From assembly GCF_900115735.1 (NCBI RefSeq), contig NZ_FOXO01000001.1, forward strand, positions 124,001 through 188,000: DNA of 64,000 bases, in the 5' to 3' direction. Every line of letters starts with the position of its first letter. Within the stretch, counting starts at the first letter, position 1. This DNA is from Butyrivibrio proteoclasticus. Its GTDB lineage: Bacteria; Bacillota; Clostridia; Lachnospirales; Lachnospiraceae. The notes under the pieces were generated by a model that ran no database searches, was not told the DNA's origin, and was given only the letters and a program-made list of their open reading frames with translations. The position numbers and the translations under genes were made by a program. This document shows positions 29,519 to 39,149 of this stretch, in pieces.

Positions 29519-32128
29519 ATGTACAACAGCAAGATGAAAATTAGAAATGACAAGCGAATTAGAAGGATTACATTCATGATGGATGAAATGTCTATTATAG
29601 TAGCCTTCTTATTAGCTATTGTAATTCGTTTTAAAGAAATTATGAAATGGGTAGATTTTAATTATGGTATTTATGTCAGCCTTTTCATAACATCATTGAT
29701 ATTCGAGACCCTCGTGTATTTCATTTATGATTATAGTGGTCCTAATATTGTGGCAATGGATCCGATTGATAATTTTTTTATGGCATTTAAAAGCCGCGTG
29801 CTGTTACAAATGCTGTCTTTAGGGTATCTTTTTGTGGTACAAAGGTCTATTCTTGCATCAAGAATAGTTATTGGAATATTCAGTGTACTATCAGTAGTAC
29901 TTGGCTATATTATACGAATGGTCTATAGATACTATTATATCAAAAAGAATGGTGATTCTATTTTCCCAATGGTTTATAAGATTAAGTCAGACAATATTGA
30001 CATAAATCATATTAAAGAGGAGATAGACATAGGCGATTATGAAAGTGTTCTCCTTTTTACTAATATGATGGATGAAAAAAAAGCCAATGAATATCTTCAG
30101 GAACTTCGTAAAATGGGCATAAGAACTTATGTCTCATTGAATTACGAAGATTATGAAATCAGATCCGGCATCATTACTGATATAGATACATATGAAGCAA
30201 TGCCTGCTTTTGTTGGAAGCGAAAAGTGCAGGATATTTGGAATCAATTACTCTATTTCCAGAATAGAAGAAGCAGTGCACCATGTCCTGAAGTATATTGA
30301 TGAATTAAAAGGGCAGTACATATGCTTTTCAAATGTTCATACATCTGTTGTTGCAAGAGAAAATCATGATTATTTAAATACATTAAACGGTGCTGCATTT
30401 GTTTTTCCTGATGGAGCACCAATATATCGCGTAGAGAAAATGCGTGGTTTTGTAGGCGCTGAAAGAGTGGCAGGGCCGGACTTTATGGAAAATATGTTCA
30501 GGGATACGATGGATGGAAAAGTATCTCACTTTTTCTACGGTTCTACAGAAAAGACACTTGCAAATCTTCGTGAGAATTTACAGATGGTTTATCCTGGATT
30601 AAACGTCAAGGGAATGTATTCTCCTCCATTTAGAAAGCTTACACCTGAAGAGGATGCGGAAGTTATCAAAATGATAAATGAATCCGGAGCTGACATTGTC
30701 TGGGTTGGTCTTGGAGCACCTAAACAGGAAGAATGGATGCGTGACCACAAGGGCAAAATCAATGCCGTTATGATGGGAGTTGGAGCAGGATTTGATTTCC
30801 ATGCAGGTACTCTTAAGCGCGCACCCTTATGGATAAGAAGAGTTGGCCTTGAATGGCTGTTTAGATTATTTAAAGAACCTGCAAGACTGTTTAAAAGATA
30901 TGTTGTTAACAATATAAAGTTCATGGTGTATTTGCTGACTGATAAAACAAGAGAGGCAGAATACTATCATACTAAAAAGAAACAGATATTCTGTATTGGC
31001 TGTAAGGGAGTCCCTGCCGAATACGGCGGTTTTGAGACCTTTATGGATAATTTGACCAAATACAGGCACAGAGATGATATACGCTATCATATTGCAAGAA
31101 TAGCAGATTCCAATGGTCGCTACATTTATAATGATGCGAAATGCTTTGATGTAAAAACACCTCAGGTAGGAGCAGGAAGGGCTGTTATTTATGATTTGCG
31201 AGCTCTTAGAAGGTGTGTGAATTATTGTAAGGAAAGACCTGAGATCACTGACCCGATATTCTTTATAATGGCTTGTCGTATTGGACCGTTCATGGGACAT
31301 TACAAGAGAAAAATAGAAAAGCTCGGTGGAAAAGTGATTTTAAATCCGGATGGACATGACTGGTCAAGAAGAAAATGGTCAAGGCCGGTACGAGCATATT
31401 GGAAATTGTCTGAAAAGCTTATGGTAAAGCATGCTGACAGGATCGTTTGTGACAGTCAGGAAATCGAGAAATATATCAACAAAGAGTATGCGTGTTATAA
31501 TCCTAATACTACATATATTGCTTATGGAGCGGAGCTGACAGCTTCAGCTTATGCTGATGACAGCGATGTATTTGTAAATTGGTTAAAAGACAACTCTACA
31601 TCTGCAGGTGAGTACTATATTGTAGTTGGAAGATTCGTTGAAGAGAATAATTTTGACATTATTATCCGTGAATTCATGAAGACTTCCACAGACAAAAAGC
31701 TAATAATCATTACTACAACAAATGATAAATTGGCCATGACTATCAATAAACAGCTCAATTATCAAAATGATGAGCGAATAATAATCTCAAAGCCAATCTA
31801 TGACAAAGAGCTTGTTAAGAAAATCAGAGAAAATGCGTTTGCCTATATTCATGGTCATGAAGTTGGCGGAACCAATCCATCACTTCTTGAGGCTCTCGCC
31901 AGCACATCTGTGAATCTTGTTCTTGATGTTAAGTACAACAGGGAAGTTGTGCAGGATGCAGGATTGTACTGGTATAAGGACGAGGGAAACCTTGCGGAAG
32001 TTATTTCGCAGGTTGAAACACTAGGCAGTGACGGTAGAAAAGCAATGGATTTTAAAGCTAAAAAAAGAATTAAGGATCATTATACTTGGGATTATATTTC
32101 CCAAAAATATGAGGAAGAATTCTGTTGA
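29519..32128 (+). CDS. Membrane-anchored WecG/TagA (GT26) - DUF1972/GT4 fusion glycosyltransferase
   Basis: A protein of 869 residues with three parts. Residues 1-145 hold four membrane helices like the anchor of polyprenyl glycosylphosphotransferases, without their catalytic domain. Residues about 238-478 are a complete GT26 WecG/TagA/CpsF domain (VFPDGAPIYR, ERVAGPDFM, VGLGAPKQEEWM, GVGAGFDFHAGTLKRAPLWI), normally a UDP-hexosaminyl transferase adding the second sugar to a lipid-linked one. Residues about 488-869 are a DUF1972/GT4 rhamnosyltransferase-like enzyme (CKGVPAEYGGFETFMDNLTK, then NPDGHDWSRRKWSRP and HEVGGTNPSLLEALAS). It could thus add two consecutive sugars at the membrane. It heads the EPS block. 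Confidence 0.88.
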   Translation: MYNSKMKIRNDKRIRRITFMMDEMSIIVAFLLAIVIRFKEIMKWVDFNYGIYVSLFITSLIFETLVYFIYDYSGPNIVAMDPIDNFFMAFKSRVLLQMLSLGYLFVVQRSILASRIVIGIFSVLSVVLGYIIRMVYRYYYIKKNGDSIFPMVYKIKSDNIDINHIKEEIDIGDYESVLLFTNMMDEKKANEYLQELRKMGIRTYVSLNYEDYEIRSGIITDIDTYEAMPAFVGSEKCRIFGINYSISRIEEAVHHVLKYIDELKGQYICFSNVHTSVVARENHDYLNTLNGAAFVFPDGAPIYRVEKMRGFVGAERVAGPDFMENMFRDTMDGKVSHFFYGSTEKTLANLRENLQMVYPGLNVKGMYSPPFRKLTPEEDAEVIKMINESGADIVWVGLGAPKQEEWMRDHKGKINAVMMGVGAGFDFHAGTLKRAPLWIRRVGLEWLFRLFKEPARLFKRYVVNNIKFMVYLLTDKTREAEYYHTKKKQIFCIGCKGVPAEYGGFETFMDNLTKYRHRDDIRYHIARIADSNGRYIYNDAKCFDVKTPQVGAGRAVIYDLRALRRCVNYCKERPEITDPIFFIMACRIGPFMGHYKRKIEKLGGKVILNPDGHDWSRRKWSRPVRAYWKLSEKLMVKHADRIVCDSQEIEKYINKEYACYNPNTTYIAYGAELTASAYADDSDVFVNWLKDNSTSAGEYYIVVGRFVEENNFDIIIREFMKTSTDKKLIIITTTNDKLAMTINKQLNYQNDERIIISKPIYDKELVKKIRENAFAYIHGHEVGGTNPSLLEALASTSVNLVLDVKYNREVVQDAGLYWYKDEGNLAEVISQVETLGSDGRKAMDFKAKKRIKDHYTWDYISQKYEEEFC

Positions 32129-32168
32129 AACCACATATGAGAAAGAAAAATCATGGACCAAGGAATGA

Positions 32169-33275
32169 ATGCAGATGGTAAGAATTGGAATAGATGCGCA
32201 TATGCTTGGGGATTGTTCGGGTGGAAATGAGAGTTTCTATGAAGGAATTCTTAAAGCATTTATGCCAGATAAAGACAAAGAGTACATTCTTTTTCTAAAG
32301 GATGGGGTAGATGACTTACCCTACAGAGACAGATTTAAGATAGTGAGATTTAAGAGTAATAATGCTTTTATCAGAAACTTTGTTGAGCTTACTTATCTGT
32401 GTATAAAGTACAAACTTGATGTTTTACACACCCAGTATTACATACCTTTTATAAGACCATGTAAAACAGTGGTTACCATTCATGATATATGTTTTGAACA
32501 TTTTAACGACATTTTTGAAAAGGGAGAATATTACAGAAATAAGGTATTAATACCATACGCTGCTCGTTGCGCTGATCGTATTGTAACAGTATCAGAATTT
32601 TCAAAAGGTGATATCGCGAATACGTATGGTATTGATGAAAAGAAGATTAGCGTTGTATATAATGCAGTAGACAGTGAATTTAGAATCTTGCCAAAGGATA
32701 AGGAAAGAAGTAGTATCATCCGAGGCAAATTTGGCATTGGGAGTGAACCCTTTATTATATGTGTAGGGAATTTACAACCAAGAAAGAACATTCCAAGGCT
32801 TGTTGAAGCATATTTGCAGTATAAAAAGAATAAACAGTCAGATATTAAACTTGTGATTGTTGGTAAAAAAGCCTGGATGTATGACAAAACGCTGGATTCT
32901 ATCAGTCAGGATCTGAAGAATATAATACTTACGGGATACGTAAGCAGGCAGGAACTGATTGAACTGCTCAATCAGGCGGAAGGATTTATATACCCATCAT
33001 TTTATGAAGGCTTCGGCATTCCGCCTCTTGAAGCATTAGCATGCGGGACAAAAGTAGCTGTGTCAGATATTCCTGTGATGCATGAAGTTATGGGGGATAA
33101 CGCTATATTTTTTGACCCATATAATGTCGGAGATATAGAGCGTGCTCTTTCAGAATTGGTAGAAGCTGATAAAAACAGCATCGAAAAAGAACAAAATATA
33201 GATAGATTTAACTGGCATGATAATGCTGCACTGCTAAAAAAGGCATATTTAGCAGTTGTTGAAAGTGAAATTTAA
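32169..33275 (+). CDS. GT4 family glycosyltransferase
   Basis: A GT-B enzyme of 368 residues. The N-lobe starts RIGIDAHMLGDCSGGNESFY and contains the strand KTVVTIHDICFEHF. The C-lobe has ICVGNLQPRKNIPRLVEAYL and the nucleotide-sugar motif YPSFYEGFGIPPLEALACGT, with the GT4 E-x7-E pair. ATG 32169 and ATG 32175 both suit the AAGGA site. It is the first of three tandem related GT4 genes (32169, 33289, 34416) with the same V-x-T-I/V-H/Y-D and R-K-N-I motifs, which probably arose by duplication and add successive sugars to one repeat unit. It acts in the cytoplasm at the membrane face; specificity is unknown. Confidence 0.9.
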   Translation: MQMVRIGIDAHMLGDCSGGNESFYEGILKAFMPDKDKEYILFLKDGVDDLPYRDRFKIVRFKSNNAFIRNFVELTYLCIKYKLDVLHTQYYIPFIRPCKTVVTIHDICFEHFNDIFEKGEYYRNKVLIPYAARCADRIVTVSEFSKGDIANTYGIDEKKISVVYNAVDSEFRILPKDKERSSIIRGKFGIGSEPFIICVGNLQPRKNIPRLVEAYLQYKKNKQSDIKLVIVGKKAWMYDKTLDSISQDLKNIILTGYVSRQELIELLNQAEGFIYPSFYEGFGIPPLEALACGTKVAVSDIPVMHEVMGDNAIFFDPYNVGDIERALSELVEADKNSIEKEQNIDRFNWHDNAALLKKAYLAVVESEI

Positions 33276-33288
33276 TTGTGGGAGTAAC

Positions 33289-34419
33289 ATGAGGATAGGG
33301 ATTGATGCCAGGACACTTTCATATGAATATACCGGAATTCCGATATTTGTGTATGATGTATTAAAGTGCTGGAATGAAGAAAACACGGATGATGAATTCT
33401 TTTTATACTCTAACAGACCTTTTGAACTTGATTTTAAGCTTAAGGATAATTGGCATATTGTTATAGATGAGTATGGGCTAGGTACAATATGGGTACAGTT
33501 GCGTCTGGCTGAATTGATTAAAAAAGATAAATTAGATGTTTTTTGGGAACCTATGAATTTTTTGCCACGTAAAGTGCGTGGAACAAATTATTGCGTCACT
33601 GTTCATGATTTGGCTGTCTATAAGAACGCGAGCTTTGGGACATTTAAAGAATTTGTAATGGAAAGGCTTTTTATAGCTAAATCATGCAGAACGGCTGATA
33701 AAATAATTGCTATTTCAGAAGCTACCAAACGAGAAATATTAAATGAACTGAAAGTTTCGGAAGAAAAAGTTAAGGTTATCCATAATGGAGACTCACCCTA
33801 CAATGGAAAAGAAAAAAATTATAGTGACTATGAAAAAAAACAGATACAAAAAAAGTGGAATGTAGTCTCGAATAAGTATCTTTTATATGTAGGTACAATA
33901 GAGCCAAGGAAAAACATTACTACAATTGTAAAGGCGTTTAATGTTCTAAAAGCTAATGGGGATTTTGAAGGTAAATTAGTTCTTGCAGGAAAACGTGGCT
34001 GGAAGAGTGATTCTATTTTTCAGACAATTATGGATAGCACATACAAAGATGATATTGTTGTGACGGGATATGTTACAGAAATTGAAAAAGAATGTCTTTA
34101 TAGGGAGGCAAGTTGTTTACTGTTTCCTTCATTTGAAGAGGGGTTTGGATTTCCTATTGTTGAAGCTATGTCTGTAGGACTTGTAGTTATAACAGCTGAT
34201 ACTTCGTCGATGCCGGAAGTTGGCGGAGATGTTGCATTCTATGTGAATAAACAGGACATATGTAACGAGCATGAACTTGCCAGGCAGGTAAATAAAGCTC
34301 TGGGCTTAAGCGATGCTGAGCTTAAATTATATGCTGAGCGGGCCAAAAAACGTGCACTTACATTTAATAGACATGATGCTGCCCAAAAAATATTGAAAGA
34401 GTTAAAGAGTAAAAAATGA
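33289..34419 (+). CDS. GT4 family glycosyltransferase
   Basis: A GT-B enzyme of 376 residues, paralogous to its neighbours. It begins MRIGIDARTLSYEYTGIPIF, has CVTVHDLAVYKNASFG in the N-lobe and YVGTIEPRKNITTIVKAFNV and FPSFEEGFGFPIVEAMSVGL in the C-lobe. I start at ATG 33289 with GGGAG upstream instead of an internal codon of the preceding gene. Its last four bases (ATGA) overlap the start of the next GT4, showing tight coupling. Mannosyl- or rhamnosyltransferase activity is common for this subgroup, but the sugar cannot be decided here. Confidence 0.9.
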   Translation: MRIGIDARTLSYEYTGIPIFVYDVLKCWNEENTDDEFFLYSNRPFELDFKLKDNWHIVIDEYGLGTIWVQLRLAELIKKDKLDVFWEPMNFLPRKVRGTNYCVTVHDLAVYKNASFGTFKEFVMERLFIAKSCRTADKIIAISEATKREILNELKVSEEKVKVIHNGDSPYNGKEKNYSDYEKKQIQKKWNVVSNKYLLYVGTIEPRKNITTIVKAFNVLKANGDFEGKLVLAGKRGWKSDSIFQTIMDSTYKDDIVVTGYVTEIEKECLYREASCLLFPSFEEGFGFPIVEAMSVGLVVITADTSSMPEVGGDVAFYVNKQDICNEHELARQVNKALGLSDAELKLYAERAKKRALTFNRHDAAQKILKELKSKK

Positions 34420-35522
34420 AAATTGGAATTGATGCAGATATGTTCATAAATCCTAATGGCACAGGCATTCCGAACAGTGTTTTCAAGGTGCTTGACTATT
34501 GGAAAAATAACCATCCTGAACATGAATATTATCTATTTGCTTATAAAAAAATAACTCTTTTTGACGAGTACCCATCCAACTGGCACGTTGTTGATAAATG
34601 GCCTATTAAGATTGGAAGATTCTGGCGCATGTTCGGCGAGTCATTTGCAATCAGGAAATATGGAGTAGATGTCTTTTGGGGGACTAACTATTTTTTACCT
34701 AACAGAGTAAAAAGCGTTAGATATGTGCTTACAATTTATGATATGGCTCTGTATTTAATTGAAGGTATCGGAGAGAAAAAGAACCTTAACAGGATGAAAA
34801 GGAATCTTCCCCGATCAGTCAATAATTCCGACAAGATAATAGCTATTTCACAATCAACTAAGGATGATATAAAAAAGATCTTTAATGTTGATGATAAGAA
34901 AGTAATAGTCAGCTACTGTGGAATTGACAATGAAGGAAATTGTAGTATTGACTTTAATAATGTTAGAAGTGAACTTAAGTTTGAAGCGCCTTTTTTCTTG
35001 TTCGTTAGCACCATAGAACCAAGGAAAAACATAATAACTATTATTAGAGCTTTTGAAGAATATCTTAATAAGTATGATGGCGATGAACTATTAGTTCTTG
35101 CAGGACAAAAGGGGTGGAACTGCGACAACATATACTCAGCTATAGATAATAGCAAATATAAAGACAGGATAATACTTCCGGGGTATATTTCTTCTGATGA
35201 AAAGAAATATCTTCTGACCAATGCTAAAGCATTTCTGTATCCGTCATTGTATGAAGGCTTTGGATTACCGGTTCTGGAGGCATTTAAATACAATCTTCCT
35301 GTAATTACATCCAATGTATCATCGCTCCCTGAAGTTGCAGGAGATGCAGCTTTCTATATAGAAAAAACTACAGATTATCATTCGTTATGTATGAAAATGC
35401 GAGAGGTTATGGAACTTACTGAAAATGAAAAGGCGGATTTGGCTAATAGAATGACTAAACAGCGAAATAAGTTTTCATGGGATAAAAATGCAGAAGAGAT
35501 AATGGAAGTGCTGTCTATATAA
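34416..35522 (+). CDS. GT4 family glycosyltransferase
   Basis: A GT-B enzyme of 368 residues, third of the tandem set: MKIGIDADMFINPNGTGIPN, VLTIYDMALYLIEG, FVSTIEPRKNIITIIRAFEE and YPSLYEGFGLPVLEAFKYNL. The start overlaps the preceding stop by four bases. The stop is followed by 267 gene-free bases holding a promoter for the next gene, so this gene ends the first EPS transcription unit after 29519. As with its neighbours, the donor is unknown. Confidence 0.9.
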   Translation: MKIGIDADMFINPNGTGIPNSVFKVLDYWKNNHPEHEYYLFAYKKITLFDEYPSNWHVVDKWPIKIGRFWRMFGESFAIRKYGVDVFWGTNYFLPNRVKSVRYVLTIYDMALYLIEGIGEKKNLNRMKRNLPRSVNNSDKIIAISQSTKDDIKKIFNVDDKKVIVSYCGIDNEGNCSIDFNNVRSELKFEAPFFLFVSTIEPRKNIITIIRAFEEYLNKYDGDELLVLAGQKGWNCDNIYSAIDNSKYKDRIILPGYISSDEKKYLLTNAKAFLYPSLYEGFGLPVLEAFKYNLPVITSNVSSLPEVAGDAAFYIEKTTDYHSLCMKMREVMELTENEKADLANRMTKQRNKFSWDKNAEEIMEVLSI

Positions 35523-35712
35523 AAAGAATGGTTGTGCATATTCAGTCAATTACTGGGTATGCACTTATTATTTGGGAAAATTAAGGCATAATTTATGCCC
35601 GATATTTCTATAATTTGGGTACTTACTTTTGAAATTCATGACTTAAAAATATAACTGGATGTGAAAATATTACTGGTTTTATCAATATATAGTACATGTG
35701 TGTGAAATAGTG

Positions 35713-35741
35713 TTGATATATTGTGGAATAATCATTATAAT
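35713..35741 (+). promoter_or_regulatory. Promoter of the LRR surface-protein gene
   Basis: TTGATA (35713-35718), 17-base spacer, TATAAT (35736-35741), followed by AAGGGGG at about 35778 ahead of ATG 35790. The element is close to consensus and suggests independent, strong expression of the secreted protein. Confidence 0.7.
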
Positions 35742-35789
35742 TTTAATTATTAAAAAGAGTTAAAGTCTCAAATAATAAGGGGGAAATGT

Positions 35790-38700
35790 ATGAAAACTAA
35801 GTGTTTAGTAAGACATGTACTTACACGGATGGCTTTTTTATTGATTATGTTTGCTGTTGTGCACGTATTTTCAATTGAAGCCAAAGCTAGTGGGGGCACC
35901 ATTGATGGTACTGACATTAGCTGGACATTGGAAGATGGCAAGCTGACTATTCAGGGCACCGGTGAGATGCCAGACTGGGAAAATGCTGCCTGGCATCCAT
36001 GGAAGGATGATAATGATAATGTAACCAGTATCGAAGTTAGTGATGGGATTACAAGGTTAGGAAACAGGGCGTTTTATCAGATGCATAATGTGCAAACTGT
36101 TACACTGGCTCCTTCAGTTACCAGTATCGGGGAAGAAGCATTTGCAGAAGATCCAATATCAAACGGTATTGACTTGTCAAACGTATCTTACATCGGAAAG
36201 TCGGCTTTTGCAGTTTGCAACGCAAAAACAATGACTATCAAAAAAGGTACTGTTGATGAATATGCGTTTGATCGAATGGGCAGTATGACCAGAGTGACTC
36301 TTGGGGCTGATGTTACTGCAATAGCTGATTATGCTTTTAAAGATTGTAACGGACTTAGCTCTGTTGTATACGAGGGTGAGGGAACAACTTGGGAAGAGAT
36401 CAGATCGCACATTAGTATCGGAGAAGGTAATGAATGTCTTACAAATGCATATATAGCTGGTAGTAGCGGGGCTGCCTGTGGCACATCATGTAGCTGGGCT
36501 CTTGAAGGAGAAACACTGCATATTAGCGGAACAGGTAGAATGTATGATTTCCAGCTTTATAATGCTTCACAGTACGATTCTACAAATATTCTCTGTGTGC
36601 CATGGGCAAATATAAAGAGCAGCATTAGAAACATCCAGATTGATGAAGGAATTACATACATTGGGACTAATGCATTCCGTTTTGAAGACCAGCAAGGGGG
36701 CGATACAGCATACGGATTTGAGTCAGTAAGTCTTCCTTCAAGTATTGAGGAAATTGGTGCATTTGCTTTTGCTGGTAACAAACAACTTAGGGCATCTACA
36801 ATCAATAGTGGATTTGTTGGTGAGTCTGCTTTTATCAGATGCGAAGCACTTGATACTGTAAGCTTTGGTTCAGGAATTAAAGGATGTGGAGTAAGTGCAT
36901 TTGAGGATTGTCATGCTATCAGAACAGTAAATGTTTCAGATCTTACTGCATGGTGTAATTCTTATTTTGGAGGTTTCCTTTCAAGTCCATTCCGTGCACC
37001 GGGCGGAGAAGCAAGACTTGTAGTAAATGGAGAGGCAGTGACAACGCTGAATATTCCAGATGGTGTTACAGAGATTCCTTCATATGCTTTTGAAAAAGTA
37101 AAACATATTACAACTGTGAACATTCCTGACAGTGTGAGAAAAATCGGCGACTATGCATTCTATGACGATTCAATACAGAACATTAGTTTTGGAGGAGGAG
37201 TCACAGAAATCGGAGCCTTTGCGTTTCAGGGACCACAGCTTAGCAATACTGATTTGAACATCCCTGACAATGTAAGCAATATTGGACCATATGCATTTGC
37301 GTTCACAGGAATTAAGTCAGTAACAGCAAATGCAAGTCTTGGTGTTCGTTGCTTTAAAGGTTGTGGAAATCTTCATAGTGTAAATCTTGGAACTAATGTT
37401 AAAGAGATTGGCAAGGACGCATTTGAGGGTTGCGATGGTATCGATGCTGGTGGATCTATTCAGCGTAGTGTAATCTATAGAGGATCAGAAACTCAGTGGA
37501 TGCACATAATTAAGGGTACAGGCAATGATAAACTGGTTCTTGGTCGAATTGTATATCAGGGAACAGATGATGCAAGTGCTGAGAAGAAGAACCCATATAT
37601 TGGTAAGATTGTAAAATTTGGTAACTATAAGGGAAGTGAACTTACATGGAAGGTTCTGGCAGTTGAAGATGGAAAAGCTCTCCTTATTACCGAAAATGTG
37701 CTTGATTTCCGCAAATATAGCGAACAGGCAGGAACAAAGGGAATCAATGGCGATATTATTACATATGAAGGATCTGACCTTAGAAATTGGCTCAATAGTA
37801 GCTTTAAGAACGAAGCATTTTCTGCAACAGAGGCATCTCAGCTCCAGTCAGTTACAGTAAATGGATCAAGAAATAGTAAATTCGGAATTCAGGATCCCGG
37901 ATCTGCTGTTACAGACACTGTGTTCATTCTCAGTGCAGATGAACTTGAGAGATATCTTCCAAATGAACATGATAGAATTGCTAAGTGTCTTCCTGCAGTA
38001 AACCCTAACCCAAGTGATCCTGTTTACTATGAATCATATGACGCCAACGGAAATGATGGCTCATATTATTGGGTACGTACTCCAGGTATTTATGGATATG
38101 ATGCTATTTACGTGCATTACACAGGTGAATTTGAATATGATGGAATGGCAGTAGGAAATACCATCGCCGGTGTTCGCCCTGCTATTTGGGTACCATCCGC
38201 TGTTGCTACAGCTCAAGTTGATGTTTCTATAGGTGAAGTAAAAGCGTTTGTTGAGCGTATGTACGTAAATGTCCTTGGCAGAGCATCTGATCCGGAAGGA
38301 CTTAGTGATTGGGCAAACCAGCTTATTACAGGTGTACGCGATGGCGCCGGAGTAGCTCAGGGATTTATGTATAGCCAGGAGTTTAGTCCATCATCTATGG
38401 GTGGAAAACTTGGTGCGAAACTTACTGATGAGCAGTTTGTTATAACAATGTATCGCACATTCTTTGACAGAGATCCTGATGCAGGCGGTAAAGCTGATTG
38501 GATGGCTAAGCTTGCTGATGGCTATAGCAGAAGAGTTGTTTTAGCAGGCTTTATAAATTCTGATGAGTTTACAAATCTTTGCAACAAGTTTGGGATATCA
38601 CGTGGTGTCTTCTCTGCATACACAGTTGATGAGGCAAAGGCTAAGGAATACGTGCAGATTCTCTATCAAAGAGCTCTTGGCAGAGCTGGTTCAGAAGAAG

Positions 38701-38993
38701 AATGGGCAAATTGGGCAGCAAAGATTTGTACTGGTCAGTATACAGCAGTGAATGTAGCTGTCACAGGTTTCTTTGAATCACCTGAGTTCACACAAAAGGG
38801 CTTACCTAATTTCAATTTTGTACAGACTGTATATATGACATTCTTTGGCGCATATGGAGATGATTCAGGTGTTCAGTACTGGATTAATAAACTTGAGAAA
38901 GAAGGTTGGACGAGGCGAAGAGTTGTGAGTGAAGGCTTTGGTGACTCACAGCAGTTCAAGAATGATGTACTTGCAAAGTATGGCCTTTTATAA
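35790..38993 (+). CDS. Secreted BspA-like LRR - DUF6273 - DUF4214 protein
   Basis: A protein of 1067 residues. Residues 1-33 are a signal peptide (basic start, hydrophobic core, cleavage near EAKASG). Residues about 34-590 hold BspA/LRR_5-type repeats (VTSIGEEAFAED, VREIGDYAFYD-like units such as VRKIGDYAFYDDS, VKEIGKDAFEGCDG). Residues about 600-805 are a DUF6273 domain (KIVKFGNYKGSELTWKVL, then SDLRNWLNSSF and AGVRPAIWV). Residues about 815-1067 carry DUF4214 repeats (FVERMYVNVLGRASDPEGL, MYRTFFDRDPDAGGKADWM, ILYQRALGRAGSEEEW, VYMTFFGAYGDDSGVQYW). It has no LPXTG anchor. It sits inside the EPS locus with its own promoter and terminator, so it may bind the polysaccharide at the cell surface. 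Confidence 0.9.
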   Translation: MKTKCLVRHVLTRMAFLLIMFAVVHVFSIEAKASGGTIDGTDISWTLEDGKLTIQGTGEMPDWENAAWHPWKDDNDNVTSIEVSDGITRLGNRAFYQMHNVQTVTLAPSVTSIGEEAFAEDPISNGIDLSNVSYIGKSAFAVCNAKTMTIKKGTVDEYAFDRMGSMTRVTLGADVTAIADYAFKDCNGLSSVVYEGEGTTWEEIRSHISIGEGNECLTNAYIAGSSGAACGTSCSWALEGETLHISGTGRMYDFQLYNASQYDSTNILCVPWANIKSSIRNIQIDEGITYIGTNAFRFEDQQGGDTAYGFESVSLPSSIEEIGAFAFAGNKQLRASTINSGFVGESAFIRCEALDTVSFGSGIKGCGVSAFEDCHAIRTVNVSDLTAWCNSYFGGFLSSPFRAPGGEARLVVNGEAVTTLNIPDGVTEIPSYAFEKVKHITTVNIPDSVRKIGDYAFYDDSIQNISFGGGVTEIGAFAFQGPQLSNTDLNIPDNVSNIGPYAFAFTGIKSVTANASLGVRCFKGCGNLHSVNLGTNVKEIGKDAFEGCDGIDAGGSIQRSVIYRGSETQWMHIIKGTGNDKLVLGRIVYQGTDDASAEKKNPYIGKIVKFGNYKGSELTWKVLAVEDGKALLITENVLDFRKYSEQAGTKGINGDIITYEGSDLRNWLNSSFKNEAFSATEASQLQSVTVNGSRNSKFGIQDPGSAVTDTVFILSADELERYLPNEHDRIAKCLPAVNPNPSDPVYYESYDANGNDGSYYWVRTPGIYGYDAIYVHYTGEFEYDGMAVGNTIAGVRPAIWVPSAVATAQVDVSIGEVKAFVERMYVNVLGRASDPEGLSDWANQLITGVRDGAGVAQGFMYSQEFSPSSMGGKLGAKLTDEQFVITMYRTFFDRDPDAGGKADWMAKLADGYSRRVVLAGFINSDEFTNLCNKFGISRGVFSAYTVDEAKAKEYVQILYQRALGRAGSEEEWANWAAKICTGQYTAVNVAVTGFFESPEFTQKGLPNFNFVQTVYMTFFGAYGDDSGVQYWINKLEKEGWTRRRVVSEGFGDSQQFKNDVLAKYGLL

Positions 38994-39033
38994 TAAAGAT
39001 TAGGAATAATATTAGTTAATATATTTTAAGTAT

Positions 39034-39072
39034 AAGCCTTGGGGTATGATTTGATACCCTAAGGCTTTTCTT
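39034..39072 (+). terminator. Terminator of the LRR gene
   Basis: aagccttggggtat (39034-39047) and ataccctaaggctt (39054-39067) form a 14-bp stem with one mismatch and a six-base loop, followed by ttctta. It lies 40 bases after the LRR gene and just before the next promoter. Confidence 0.8.
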
Positions 39073-39078
39073 ATTTTG

Positions 39079-39107
39079 TTGTGAGAGTAAACATATTCTG
39101 ATATAAT
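39079..39107 (+). promoter_or_regulatory. Promoter for the 39150 gene
   Basis: TTGTGA (39079-39084), 17-base spacer, TATAAT (39102-39107), 42 bases ahead of ATG 39150 and directly after the terminator of the preceding gene. Confidence 0.65.
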
Positions 39108-39149
39108 AAATGCTCGTAAAATCAAACCATATGAAGGGGCAATAGCCAA

